Made by a program: the position numbers and the translations under genes
Notes under the pieces: generated by a model
What the model was told of the DNA's origin: nothing
What the model saw: only the letters and a program-made list of their open reading frames with translations
Databases searched by the model: none
Source of the DNA: Mesorhizobium prunaredense
GTDB lineage: Bacteria > Pseudomonadota > Alphaproteobacteria > Rhizobiales > Rhizobiaceae
Direction: 5' to 3'
DNA: 64,000 nt
NCBI RefSeq assembly: GCF_900156895.1
Contig: NZ_FTPD01000045.1
Span: 596,758 to 660,757, forward strand
Part shown: positions 17,646 through 26,012 of the stretch, one piece after another
How positions within the stretch are numbered: the stretch's first letter is position 1
Layout: each line of letters opens with the position of its first letter

Positions 17646-18026
17646 TCACCGGTCGAGAGCGTCCTGGATCGATGCTTGTTCCATCGGATCGGCCATCGGA
17701 GTGGCAGCGGGCTCGCTCAGGAGAACCGTGGTGCCGTCCCGCATGATCTCGAAATCGAGAGATGGCTGGCCGAGGGCTTGAGGCAAGGAGATCACCATGT
17801 GTTGCCCCGGTCCGAGCGTGGAGACGAACCGCATCGGCTGCGCATCGGCCCCTGAAGCCAGGGTCGCAACGACCCGGTAGCCATCCTGCTCGACCGTGTA
17901 GTAGACGACGCCTTTGACGTGGCCGAAATGGATGCTGTGGCCGTTCCCCGGCGCAAGTTCCGAGGCCGCGGCCACGCTCGTGGTGGCGAGCAAGACCGTC
18001 GCAAATGCGGTAGAATATCTGATCAT
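17646..18026 (-). CDS. Small secreted protein, unknown function
   Basis: A 126-residue protein with a signal peptide (MIRYSTAFATVLLATTSVAAA, cleavage near residue 21) and a mature part rich in beta-strand pattern (GVVYYTVEQDGYRVVATLA). Similar short periplasmic proteins occur as hypotheticals in rhizobia, from memory. The start ATG is followed immediately by the signal sequence. It is 148 bases downstream of the LuxR-type regulator gene in the same direction, with phased repeats between them. Confidence 0.68.
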   Translation of the reverse strand: MIRYSTAFATVLLATTSVAAASELAPGNGHSIHFGHVKGVVYYTVEQDGYRVVATLASGADAQPMRFVSTLGPGQHMVISLPQALGQPSLDFEIMRDGTTVLLSEPAATPMADPMEQASIQDALDR

Positions 18027-18130
18027 TGCTATTCTCTCCGATTGGCGAGCTCATGGACTGCTTCCCAGTCTATTCCAAACTCACAAGCGCAACCTATGCG
18101 CGGGGGCATTCGCGCACATCGGTACGGTCA

Positions 18131-18190
18131 CCTAGTTTCCCGGCAGCTGATCTCCTAGTTTTTCACGGGCTTGCCTAGTTTTCACGGACT
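18131..18190. repeat. Cluster B of a ~21-bp phased degenerate repeat (three units)
   Basis: Three copies of CCTAGTTT(TT)C(A)CGG start at 18131, 18154 and 18174. The last overlaps the stop codon of the LuxR-type regulator, whose final codons CGTGAAAACTAG are one repeat unit read on the minus strand. It matches cluster A about 1 kb away. Confidence 0.6.
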
Positions 18191-20853
18191 TGCAGCGCGG
18201 CTGCCGACGGCAAAAGCCAGGGCTCGCCGCGAAGGCGGAGCAGAATTTCCATCCGGTTTGCTGCGTTGAATTTGCCGAGCACGGCGGAAACCTGGTGCTC
18301 GATTGTCCGCGGCGAGCGCGACAGACGCCGTGCCGCCTCCTTGTTGCCCAAACCTTGAGCGATCATTGTGAGTACCTGTTGTTCTTGCCTCGTCAGGCCC
18401 AGTGGATGCTGCCTAGCCACGGTGTATGGCCCCCGGCGCTGCTTCGGCAGCTGATTGGCAGTTCCGATGCGCTGCGCCAGCTTTCGCGCCAGCGCTGCCG
18501 CGGGGCGCGCTTCGACGCCCTCGAATGTAGCCACGGCGCGAGCCAGCGCCGCGCCGGCATCGGTTCCGCGGACCTGCATGAGGGCGAGCGCTGACTCATA
18601 GGGGAGACCCAGGCGGGACCATTCTGCCGAGGCCGCCATTGGGTCGCCGCGGAGTTCCAATGCTTGCGGCAAAGGAATGCGGCCGGCCGGCACCGGCAGC
18701 GATCCCGCCATTCCGCAGCGCTGCCACCAGACTGCCAGTTCACCGACATCCCAGGGACGGAAATTGTCGAGGTCCATTTCGGTGAGGGCCGTCAGCTGCT
18801 CGTGGCCGGCGCCGGGCTCCTCGGCAAGCCAGGCGGCCTCGGCCAGCGCCAAGCGAACCGGTATGACGCGTTGAGCCTCGCCGGTCGTCAGACCCTCCTG
18901 GAGCGCCTGCTCCAGCAGGCCCGCGCCACTGGGTTCACCCAGCCGGATCCGCGCCCTGCCGAGTTCCGTCAGAGCCGGCAGGTGCATCACCATCGGCAGG
19001 CGTTCCAGATTCATGACGCCTTGGGCAATCGTCTCGGCCTCGCGAAAGCGGCCCTGCTCGGTACGAAGCTGTGCCTGCCGGCCGAGCAGGTATTGCGCCG
19101 CCGAATCGAGGTCGTGCCTGGCGCAATACGCAATCCCTTCCGCGAGCAGCCGTTCGGCCAAGGCGAAGTCCTTGGCCACTACCGCGCATTCGGCGAAGTT
19201 CGTATAGGCTCGCGACGCATGGTCGTGAAACCCGTGATCGAGCGCCAGGGTAAGGCTTTCCTCCAACCGCTCTCGCCCGCCCGGGCGGTCGGCGAACATC
19301 AGCGCTGTGCCGACATTGTTCAGGGCGTGGACGCGTGTCTCGACCTCACCCAACCGGTCCGCCAGGCTGATCGCGCGCTCGCCCCATTCGATCGCCTCGT
19401 TGAAGCGATAATGCAGCATGTGTAGCTGCGAGCGCGTGCTGTAGGCCATCGCCAGTTCCGGCCCAGGCGGCAGGTTCTCCACTTCACGCACTGCCTGATC
19501 CGCGTAGTCTTCAGCCTCCTGCCCCTCTCCTCGGCGCCAGTGGAGACGCGACAGCCAGCGCAGATTGGCCCCGACCTTGTCGATGCGCCCAAGCTCCCGC
19601 CAGATCGCAATGGCGCGATGCCGCGCCTCGATGATTTCATCGTAGACGAACAGTGACAGGCCTGCCTCGTAGGCCCAGTCTTCACAAAGCTGGGCAGCCA
19701 TCGCCGACCGAGCCTCTGAAACGTATCGGAGTGCGGTCGCCAGATGTGAAGCCGCCTCTCTATGCGCGCCCAGACGCGCGGCCTGCTCGGCGGCCAGCGG
19801 CGCGAGTTCCAGGACGCGTTCGCCGTTGTCGGCGCCGCCGGCATGGTGCACCCGTCGCGAAAGTAGAGCGCTTGCCTGCGCCGCCGGAAGTTCGGAGAGT
19901 GCCGCTTCGACTTTCGCATGCAGCGACCGTTGGAGAGACGGAGCGAGGCGGTCGAGCGTCGCTTCCCTGGCAAGCTCGTGGCGAAACGTCAGCGCGCCTT
20001 GAACATCCCGCCGCAGCAATCCCCGTCCCACGCACTGATCCACGAGAACTTCGGTCTCGTCCCCGAGAAGTGCCCGGATCAGCCACGGCTCAACGCTGCC
20101 CGGCATGATGCTCATGACCTCCAGCACCTCGCGCTCTCCTGGGGTCAGGCGCGACAAGCGCGACCAGACCGCATCGCGTATGGAATCGGGCACGCGCCCC
20201 GATTCGACCTCACTGCTAGACAGGAGTTCGGTGACGAAGAAGGGATTGCCCTCGGTAATGCGATAAAGCCCGTCGGCGGAGCGGCCGGCCTGCTCGGCCA
20301 GCACCGTCACCGCCTGGGAAGACAGCGGTTCCAGGGTCACGCGGCTCACCGAGTCGGACGGAAGGTCGCCGAGCACGTGGGTCAGAGGATGATCGGCACT
20401 TATCTCGTCTCTGCGCATGCTGAGCACCAGCATCGTGCGAAGCAGGGAGACGCGGCGACCGAGGTATCTTACCAGGTCAAGTGTCGCATTGTCGGCCCAT
20501 TGCATGTCCTCGAAGACGAGCACGGTCGTGCCCTTGGTGTGCTGAAGCGCATTCAACAACGCCGGAAAAAGCCGCTCCGGCGCCGCGGTCTCCTCGAGCA
20601 GCGCCGCCACGCGGGGATCCAGCAGGTGCGCCATGTCCTGAAGAGGACCGAGCGGGCGCGGTGTGAAGAGCGCCTCGCACCAGCCCCACAGCATCCGGTA
20701 ATTCCTGTCCGCGTTTTCCGCGAATTCGCGCAGGAGGGAAGTCTTGCCGACGCCCGCTTCGCCGTCCACCAGCACGGTCCCGCCGTGTCCGGCCGCAGCT
20801 CTCTCGGCGCTGGCCAACAAAGTTCCAAGCGGCCCCTCTCGCTCAAGCAGCAT
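18175..20853 (-). CDS. Large LuxR-type transcriptional regulator with STAND ATPase and TPR-like repeats
   Basis: An 892-residue regulator of the MalT/LAL type. Residues about 5-270 form the ATPase module with Walker A GEAGVGKT (31-38) and the Walker B-like strand TVLVFEDMQWAD. About 330-780 is helical, with repeated Ala/Leu/Glu-rich pairs as in TPR signal domains. The C-terminal LuxR helix-turn-helix (about 820-880) reads LTRQEQQVLTMIAQGLGNKEAARRLSRSPRTI in outline. The ATG is preferred to a GTG nine bases upstream because AAGGAGG lies 10 bases before the ATG but directly abuts the GTG. Target genes and ligand are unknown; the small genes downstream and the phased repeats are candidates. Confidence 0.9.
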   Translation of the reverse strand: MLLEREGPLGTLLASAERAAAGHGGTVLVDGEAGVGKTSLLREFAENADRNYRMLWGWCEALFTPRPLGPLQDMAHLLDPRVAALLEETAAPERLFPALLNALQHTKGTTVLVFEDMQWADNATLDLVRYLGRRVSLLRTMLVLSMRRDEISADHPLTHVLGDLPSDSVSRVTLEPLSSQAVTVLAEQAGRSADGLYRITEGNPFFVTELLSSSEVESGRVPDSIRDAVWSRLSRLTPGEREVLEVMSIMPGSVEPWLIRALLGDETEVLVDQCVGRGLLRRDVQGALTFRHELAREATLDRLAPSLQRSLHAKVEAALSELPAAQASALLSRRVHHAGGADNGERVLELAPLAAEQAARLGAHREAASHLATALRYVSEARSAMAAQLCEDWAYEAGLSLFVYDEIIEARHRAIAIWRELGRIDKVGANLRWLSRLHWRRGEGQEAEDYADQAVREVENLPPGPELAMAYSTRSQLHMLHYRFNEAIEWGERAISLADRLGEVETRVHALNNVGTALMFADRPGGRERLEESLTLALDHGFHDHASRAYTNFAECAVVAKDFALAERLLAEGIAYCARHDLDSAAQYLLGRQAQLRTEQGRFREAETIAQGVMNLERLPMVMHLPALTELGRARIRLGEPSGAGLLEQALQEGLTTGEAQRVIPVRLALAEAAWLAEEPGAGHEQLTALTEMDLDNFRPWDVGELAVWWQRCGMAGSLPVPAGRIPLPQALELRGDPMAASAEWSRLGLPYESALALMQVRGTDAGAALARAVATFEGVEARPAAALARKLAQRIGTANQLPKQRRGPYTVARQHPLGLTRQEQQVLTMIAQGLGNKEAARRLSRSPRTIEHQVSAVLGKFNAANRMEILLRLRGEPWLLPSAAALQVREN

Positions 20854-20910
20854 AAAGCTCACGCCTCCTTAACCTTGAAGGTACAGCAGTAAGCCTCGAG
20901 TGCAACAACG

Positions 20911-21200
20911 TCATTTCACGCGGATTGATTGGAATGACGGCTTTCGTCTATTTCGTCTTCGATCGCATCGTGGATGGCTGCCGACGGCGCGAACGCCGTC
21001 GGCCGGGCAGATAGTGTAGAAAGACCTGCTGCCGATGAAGATGACATCCTCGACCCGTCCCATCGCCGATTGCGTGGTGTCATTGTCCCGGTTGAAGCGG
21101 AAGGATTCCGGACGAATTGAGACGATCATCTTGCCGCGCAATTCACCTGTCGGAACGATGCTGCTGTGAAAGCGGAGCCCCGATCCGCTGACAGGACGCG
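20911..21200 (-). pseudogene. Remnant of an ABC-transporter ATPase (TOBE domain only)
   Basis: The frame from just after the DUF1349 stop encodes GELRGKMIVSIRPESFRF and then GRVEDVIFIGS, the signature of the C-terminal TOBE domain of PotA/UgpC-type ATPases. The ATPase core that should precede it is absent, replaced by the DUF1349 gene, and the end degenerates into an Arg-rich tail. It is a 3' fragment of a lost importer gene. Confidence 0.68.
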
Positions 21201-21782
21201 TCAGTCATGCAGTTCCCTCGAGATCACCGGGCCGACCGAAAAATCGCTGAATGTGACTTCGAAACCTTCACGTTGCGGCGAACAGCACATCATGCCGATA
21301 GCGACTGTTTTCGAGGGCGGGAAGTAGGCGAGCCGCACCGGCTTCCAGTGATGGTCGGAGGCATCGAGATACTGAACACGGATCGTCTCGGCATGGCGGG
21401 TCAGCCGGATCCTGACGCCGTCCGGACCAGCCGGGATGCTGACCAACGACCAGTCGGAAGCATCATTGGTGACGACGACGGAAAAATAGGCCAGCCCGTC
21501 GGTGAACTCGATGCCGGCCTTGACCCAGTGCGTCTCGCTCAGCCGGACCATCAAACCGGCTTGATCATAGAGCACCTTGTAGTCCCCCTTGACGGTGACC
21601 TCGGCGCTGAAGTCGCCCTCGACCTGCCGGTAGAGGAAGTGGCCATTGTCGCGCCAGAAGCCATAAAACGTCTCGCGCCAGAAATCGGTTTCCTTGCCGG
21701 TCCGCACATGTACGGTGCTGTCGCCGAAAGCATGATGCGGTGGCGGGTTGAGCCAGGTCAGTTCTGCATTCTGAGATGTCAT
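21201..21782 (-). CDS. DUF1349-family concanavalin-like protein
   Basis: A 193-residue cytoplasmic protein covering the whole DUF1349 beta-sandwich. Recognisable segments are TDFWRETFYGFWRDNGHFLYR, YDQAGLMVRLSETHWVKAGIE and WSLVSIP. Proteins of this family share the fold of carbohydrate-binding and glycosidase-like domains, and yeast homologues have been linked to enolase regulation; the bacterial role is unknown. No signal peptide is seen. The ATG is the first in frame. The gene immediately precedes, in the same direction, the TOBE remnant, and follows the S10 peptidase gene by 88 bases. Confidence 0.88.
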   Translation of the reverse strand: MTSQNAELTWLNPPPHHAFGDSTVHVRTGKETDFWRETFYGFWRDNGHFLYRQVEGDFSAEVTVKGDYKVLYDQAGLMVRLSETHWVKAGIEFTDGLAYFSVVVTNDASDWSLVSIPAGPDGVRIRLTRHAETIRVQYLDASDHHWKPVRLAYFPPSKTVAIGMMCCSPQREGFEVTFSDFSVGPVISRELHD

Positions 21783-21870
21783 CGGCTTGCTCGTCTCGCC
21801 GGTTCATGTTGCGTCATCCGCCGCTCTTGCGACGAAGCAGATTTGTCTCTTGTACCCGGCTTCAACCGTT

Positions 21871-23373
21871 TCATTTCGGCGTTTGGTAAAGCTCGGACGC
21901 GGCCTCTCTCAGCGCGCGCCGGCTCTCCGGCCTGAAATACATCATGTGACCGCCTTCCAGTAGCTGGACGCGGATAGGCTTTGCGCCGGGAAGCGAAGGG
22001 ACCTGGCCGACAAGGTAGCGTGACGCCAGATAGGGTGTCACCAGGTCGGTGTAGCCGTTGACGATCAAAACACCGAGGCCGGGATTCAACGCGCGCGCCT
22101 GCTGAAGGTCGTCCATCACGCCGACATAGCCCTGACGCGTCGGGCTCGTCCCGTAATCCCAATTGCCGCTGATTTCACGGTTGAGAAGCCGATAGCTCAG
22201 ATCGGTGCGGAATTTCAATTCCTCCCTGATATAGCTGACAAAGGCGGAAGTGAGCGCCGGCACGCTTCGGTCGAGCACCGGATCAGGACCGCTGGGCCTT
22301 GGATTTTCCGGGGCAACGTCTGCCGTTTCGATCGTGCCGTCATAGACGCTGAGAACATTGCCCCTCGCCCGCGCAAACTCCTTGGCGAAGAGCGCGGTGG
22401 GAATGCGTGCAAAGTTTCGTTTGACGAGTTCGAGCGGCAGGCCGGTGATTTCGGCAACGCGCGGGCTCGCCAGGCGCCCGCCCTGTTCGAGCCCGCTGGC
22501 AAGCGCGACGAGATAGTCGCCTAGCGCATAGCGTTCGACATCGGCCAACCGCTCCTGCAGTTCGGAGCCGGTGACGCTTTCGCTGCGCAGGCGCACCGCC
22601 GCCAGCGACGGCAGCTCAAGCGCCCAGTGAAGCGGCTGGAACTCGTCGGGTCGCACCAGTGTGAATTCGAGCGCCGGCGAGATGAGCACGATGCCGCGAG
22701 GACTGATGCCGATATCATCCTGAAGCGTCTTGGCAAGCAGTGCCGCCCGAAACCCGCCATAGCTTTCGCCGGCAAGAAACACCGGCGACGCTGTGCGGCC
22801 CGCCTGTGCCAGATAGAGCCGGATGAAGGCGCCCATCGCGGCGGCGTCCTGGTTGACGCCCCAGAAGCTGCGTGCTTCGGTGCCGGGTGCTTCGCGGCTG
22901 TAACCGGTTCCGACGGGGTCGACAAAGACCAGGTCGGTCATGTCGAGCCAGGTGTTCGAGTTGTCCAAAAGCCGCTGCGGCGGTGGGAGAAAACTTCCAT
23001 CGGCCGCTGTCGCCATCACGCGTGGACCGAGCGCGCCAAGATGCAGATAGGCGGAGGCTGCTCCGGGACCACCGTTGAATACGAAAGTGATCGGGCGCCG
23101 GGGATCAGGTTCCCGGCTTGGCTCGGGACGCAGCGTGTAGGCGACATGAAAGATTTCCGCGGTGACGTCACCTTTGCCGGATAGCAACGAAAGAGTGCCG
23201 GCCCTTGCCTGATAGTTGAGCGTGCGTCCCGCGATCACGATCGAATGATCTGAGACCTGCGGCGGCGGGAGCAGCGACAGAACGCCGCCCGAAGGCGACG
23301 GCCGCTCGGCCACTTGCGCATGGCTAACCAGCAGCAGCATAGCAAGGGTGATTTCTAGCAGCTTGGCACGCAT
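21871..23373 (-). CDS. S10-family serine carboxypeptidase, exported
   Basis: A 500-residue alpha/beta-hydrolase peptidase. The N-terminus is a signal peptide (KLLEITLAMLLLVSHAQVA). The nucleophile motif is GESYGG (FLAGESYGGFRAA, about residue 205), the oxyanion region is FVFNGGPGAAS, and the C-terminal His lies in EGGHMMYF. This layout matches bacterial S10 peptidases that release C-terminal amino acids or acyl groups in the periplasm. The start ATG directly precedes the signal sequence. The gene appears monocistronic or paired with DUF1349. Confidence 0.9.
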   Translation of the reverse strand: MRAKLLEITLAMLLLVSHAQVAERPSPSGGVLSLLPPPQVSDHSIVIAGRTLNYQARAGTLSLLSGKGDVTAEIFHVAYTLRPEPSREPDPRRPITFVFNGGPGAASAYLHLGALGPRVMATAADGSFLPPPQRLLDNSNTWLDMTDLVFVDPVGTGYSREAPGTEARSFWGVNQDAAAMGAFIRLYLAQAGRTASPVFLAGESYGGFRAALLAKTLQDDIGISPRGIVLISPALEFTLVRPDEFQPLHWALELPSLAAVRLRSESVTGSELQERLADVERYALGDYLVALASGLEQGGRLASPRVAEITGLPLELVKRNFARIPTALFAKEFARARGNVLSVYDGTIETADVAPENPRPSGPDPVLDRSVPALTSAFVSYIREELKFRTDLSYRLLNREISGNWDYGTSPTRQGYVGVMDDLQQARALNPGLGVLIVNGYTDLVTPYLASRYLVGQVPSLPGAKPIRVQLLEGGHMMYFRPESRRALREAASELYQTPK

Positions 23374-23474
23374 GACGACTCCGCAGCGGAACGACTGGAA
23401 GCTACCACGCTGATGGCTCAGCCGAAATCACAGGACCGTGCACGCCCTCGCTGCTGGAAGAAGACCGATGGCTT

Positions 23475-24572
23475 TCAACGCACGATCTTCACGCACATCG
23501 GCGTGCCGATTTCGATAAACCGCCCGGTGTCGGCCAGCCGCCCCGTGGCCGCGGCGCGCGCGAAAATCGAGATGCGGTCGGCGTTCTGGTTGGCCGAGAA
23601 GAGATGCCGACCTGAGGGCGTCAGTGCCAGATTGCGTGGCGTAGCGCCCCCGCATGGCGCATGGTCGACCAGCGCAAGCGTGCCCGTCTGCTGGTCGACA
23701 GAAAACACCACAACACTGTCATGGCCGCGGTTGGAGCCATAGAGGAAGCGGCCGTCGGGCGAGATCTGGATGTCGGCGCAATGATTGCCGTCGCGCGCCG
23801 CGGCCGGCACGGCCGGCTTCGTGTCGATCTCGGTGAGCCTGCCTGACGCTTCGTCCAGCGCAAGCGAGACGACCGTCGAATCCAGTTCGTTCATGACGAA
23901 CACGAAGCACCCGCCCGGATGCAGCGCCACGTGACGTGGACCGGCGCCGGGCGCAAGTACCGACTCTGCCAGTCTGGTCAGGCCGCCGTCGGGCCCGATG
24001 CGGTACGAGACAAGCCGATCGATGCCGAGATCGGCGACGATCGCCACGCCACCGGCAATCGTCTCGGTGACGCTGTGGGCATGGGGACGTTCCTGACGAG
24101 CTGCGTCGGGACCAGTTCCGCTATGGGCGACGCTCGACAACGGCGCAGTCAGGCCGCCATCGTCGCGCAATCCGTAAACCACGACTGAGCGATCGGGGCC
24201 GCCTTCGCCCATGCCGTAATTGGCGACCAGCAGCTTCGTCCCGTCGCGCGTGACGGTGTTGTGCGCCGTGATGCTGCCAAGCGTCGGCTGCTTGTTGATG
24301 TAGGAAAGCGTGCCGGTTTGCCTGTCGAAATGGTAGGCCGAGACCACGCCTTCGCGCCAGGTGAACACTTCGGAGTTGGCATAGACATGGGAGCCGTCCG
24401 GAGTCACCGACAGGAAGGTCGGATTGTCGACGTCTCCCGTCTCGGCCAGTTTCCTCATCTCCAGCGTCTCTTCGTCGAAACTGTAAACACTGAGCCCTAC
24501 GCCGCGCGCGCCCTGAAAATAAGGCGCCTCGCGGTTGAGGCTGCCGACGAAGACCCGATAGGCGTCCTGCAT
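23475..24572 (-). CDS. Lactonase-family seven-bladed beta-propeller (6-phosphogluconolactonase-like)
   Basis: A 365-residue cytoplasmic propeller of the YkgB/Pgl family (PF10282). Repeated blade motifs include FLSVTPDGSHVYANSEV, PRHVALHPGGCFVFVMNELDSTV and DIQISPDGRFLYGSNRG. The ATG was chosen since GGGAGG precedes it by 6 bases; a longer frame with nine extra residues lacks such a site. Members hydrolyse sugar lactones, or are uncharacterised. It is divergent from the CoA-transferase cluster, and a GTGAA-N7-TTCAC palindrome lies in the gap between them. Confidence 0.88.
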   Translation of the reverse strand: MQDAYRVFVGSLNREAPYFQGARGVGLSVYSFDEETLEMRKLAETGDVDNPTFLSVTPDGSHVYANSEVFTWREGVVSAYHFDRQTGTLSYINKQPTLGSITAHNTVTRDGTKLLVANYGMGEGGPDRSVVVYGLRDDGGLTAPLSSVAHSGTGPDAARQERPHAHSVTETIAGGVAIVADLGIDRLVSYRIGPDGGLTRLAESVLAPGAGPRHVALHPGGCFVFVMNELDSTVVSLALDEASGRLTEIDTKPAVPAAARDGNHCADIQISPDGRFLYGSNRGHDSVVVFSVDQQTGTLALVDHAPCGGATPRNLALTPSGRHLFSANQNADRISIFARAAATGRLADTGRFIEIGTPMCVKIVR

Positions 24573-24657
24573 CGAAATCCTCCCTTGTTCCGCCGGCACC
24601 CAGTCGCAGCGGATCGCGGCAAATTCGCCTGTTCACGCTTGAAACACAATCCCATAT

Positions 24658-24674
24658 GTGAAAATACTATTCAC
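24658..24674. promoter_or_regulatory. Palindrome GTGAA-N7-TTCAC, candidate operator
   Basis: A perfect 5-base dyad with 7-base AT-rich spacer lies in the AT-rich gap between the divergent lactonase gene and the CoA-transferase cluster. It may bind the local IclR-type or another regulator. No direct evidence links it to one. Confidence 0.38.
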
Positions 24675-24701
24675 CAAAGAAGATCAACGCGGGGACCGAT
24701 C

Positions 24702-24848
24702 GTGCAACCCCAATACAAGGAGATGGGGCTGATCCGCGCCAGCTATGAAGTCTTCAAGGGCGAAGGAGAACTCGTGCTTTATTGCGAGCACCTGCAGACG
24801 GTGAAGTGCCGCAATCCGGCCGATTTCGCCGGCAAGACGGAGAAATAG
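24702..24848 (+). pseudogene. 3' remnant of a MaoC-type enoyl-CoA hydratase gene
   Basis: This 48-codon frame reads KEMGLIRASYEVFKGEGEL and HLQTVKCRNPADF before a stop. It resembles the C-terminus of MaoC-like dehydratases rather than a complete protein, as no hot-dog core precedes it. It ends three bases before the CoA-transferase start, so the lost gene was probably the upstream member of that operon. Family recognition rests on memory of similar tails, hence moderate confidence. Confidence 0.48.
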
Positions 24849-24851
24849 GCG

Positions 24852-26012
24852 ATGGCTGCCATTGCCGAATTGCCGCTGACCGGGCTCGTCGTCGTCGACA
24901 TGAGCCAGTTCCTGTCCGGGCCCTACTGCTCGCTGCGGCTGCTCGACCTCGGGGCCCGCGTCATCAAGATCGAGCGCCCGGATGGCGGTGACCTGTCGCG
25001 CCGGCTCTATCTCAGCGACACCGAGATCGGCGGCGATTCCACCATCTTCCACGCCATCAACCGGGCCAAGGAAAGCTTTGCCATCGACCTCAAGGACGAG
25101 GCCGATTTGGCGGCGCTGCGCGGCCTGCTGGCCAAGGCCGACGTGCTGATCCAGAATTTCCGGCCCGGCGTCATCGAGCGCCTGGGCCTTGACTACGAGG
25201 CGGTGCGCAAGATCAATCCGCGCCTGGTCTATGCCTCGATCAGCGGCTATGGCGAGGAAGGCCCCTGGGTCAAGCGGCCCGGGCAGGATTTGCTGGCGCA
25301 GGCGCGTTCCGGCGTGATGTGGCTGAACGGCGACGAGGACCAGGGACCGGTGCCGTTCGGCTTGGCGATTGCCGACATGCTGGCCGGCGCCGCCGCCGCG
25401 CAAGGCATCCTTGCGGCACTGGTCCGGCGCGGCCTGACCGGCATCGGCAGCCATGTCGAGACCAGCCTGCTCGAAGCGCTGGTCGACTTCCAGTTCGAGG
25501 TGCTGACCACGCATCTCAATGACGGACGTCGCCTGCCGCGGCGATCGGCCTTCCGCAGCGCCCATGCCTATCTGTCGGCGCCTTACGGCGTCTATCCGGC
25601 CAAGGACGGCTATCTGGCGATCGCGATGACGCCGATCCCGAAGCTGGCCGACCTTTTGGAACTCGAACAGCTTGCGCCCTATCGCGATCAGCCGTCGACC
25701 TGGTTCACCGCCCGCGACGAGATCAAGGCGATCATTGCGCAAAAAATCGCGACGAAAACCGTCGACGAATGGCTTGCCATCCTCGAGCCCGCCGACATCT
25801 GGTGCGCCAAGGTGCTGACCTGGCCGGAAATGATGGCCAGCGAAGGCTTTCAGGTGCTCGACATGCTGCAGATAGTGACGCGCGAGGATGACGTCTCGAT
25901 CCTCACCACGCGTTCGCCGCTGAGGGTCGATGGCGTCCGCGCCAAGGTCGAGCGGGCGGCGCCACGCATCGGCGAGCACAGCGCAAAGATCCGCGAGGAG
26001 TTCGGGCTGTGA
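24852..26012 (+). CDS. CaiB/BaiF-type (class III) CoA-transferase
   Basis: A 386-residue cytoplasmic enzyme that moves CoA between carboxylic acids. The N-terminus has LVVVDMSQFLSGPYCS and LGARVIKIERPDGGD, the CoA-binding signature. The catalytic Asp is in RPGQDLLAQARSG (about residue 145), and the ISGYGEEGPW loop is present. Length is standard. Its stop overlaps the GTG start of the next gene by three bases. Together with MaoC-like genes it suggests activation and hydration of an organic acid; the acid is unknown. Confidence 0.92.
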   Translation: MAAIAELPLTGLVVVDMSQFLSGPYCSLRLLDLGARVIKIERPDGGDLSRRLYLSDTEIGGDSTIFHAINRAKESFAIDLKDEADLAALRGLLAKADVLIQNFRPGVIERLGLDYEAVRKINPRLVYASISGYGEEGPWVKRPGQDLLAQARSGVMWLNGDEDQGPVPFGLAIADMLAGAAAAQGILAALVRRGLTGIGSHVETSLLEALVDFQFEVLTTHLNDGRRLPRRSAFRSAHAYLSAPYGVYPAKDGYLAIAMTPIPKLADLLELEQLAPYRDQPSTWFTARDEIKAIIAQKIATKTVDEWLAILEPADIWCAKVLTWPEMMASEGFQVLDMLQIVTREDDVSILTTRSPLRVDGVRAKVERAAPRIGEHSAKIREEFGL

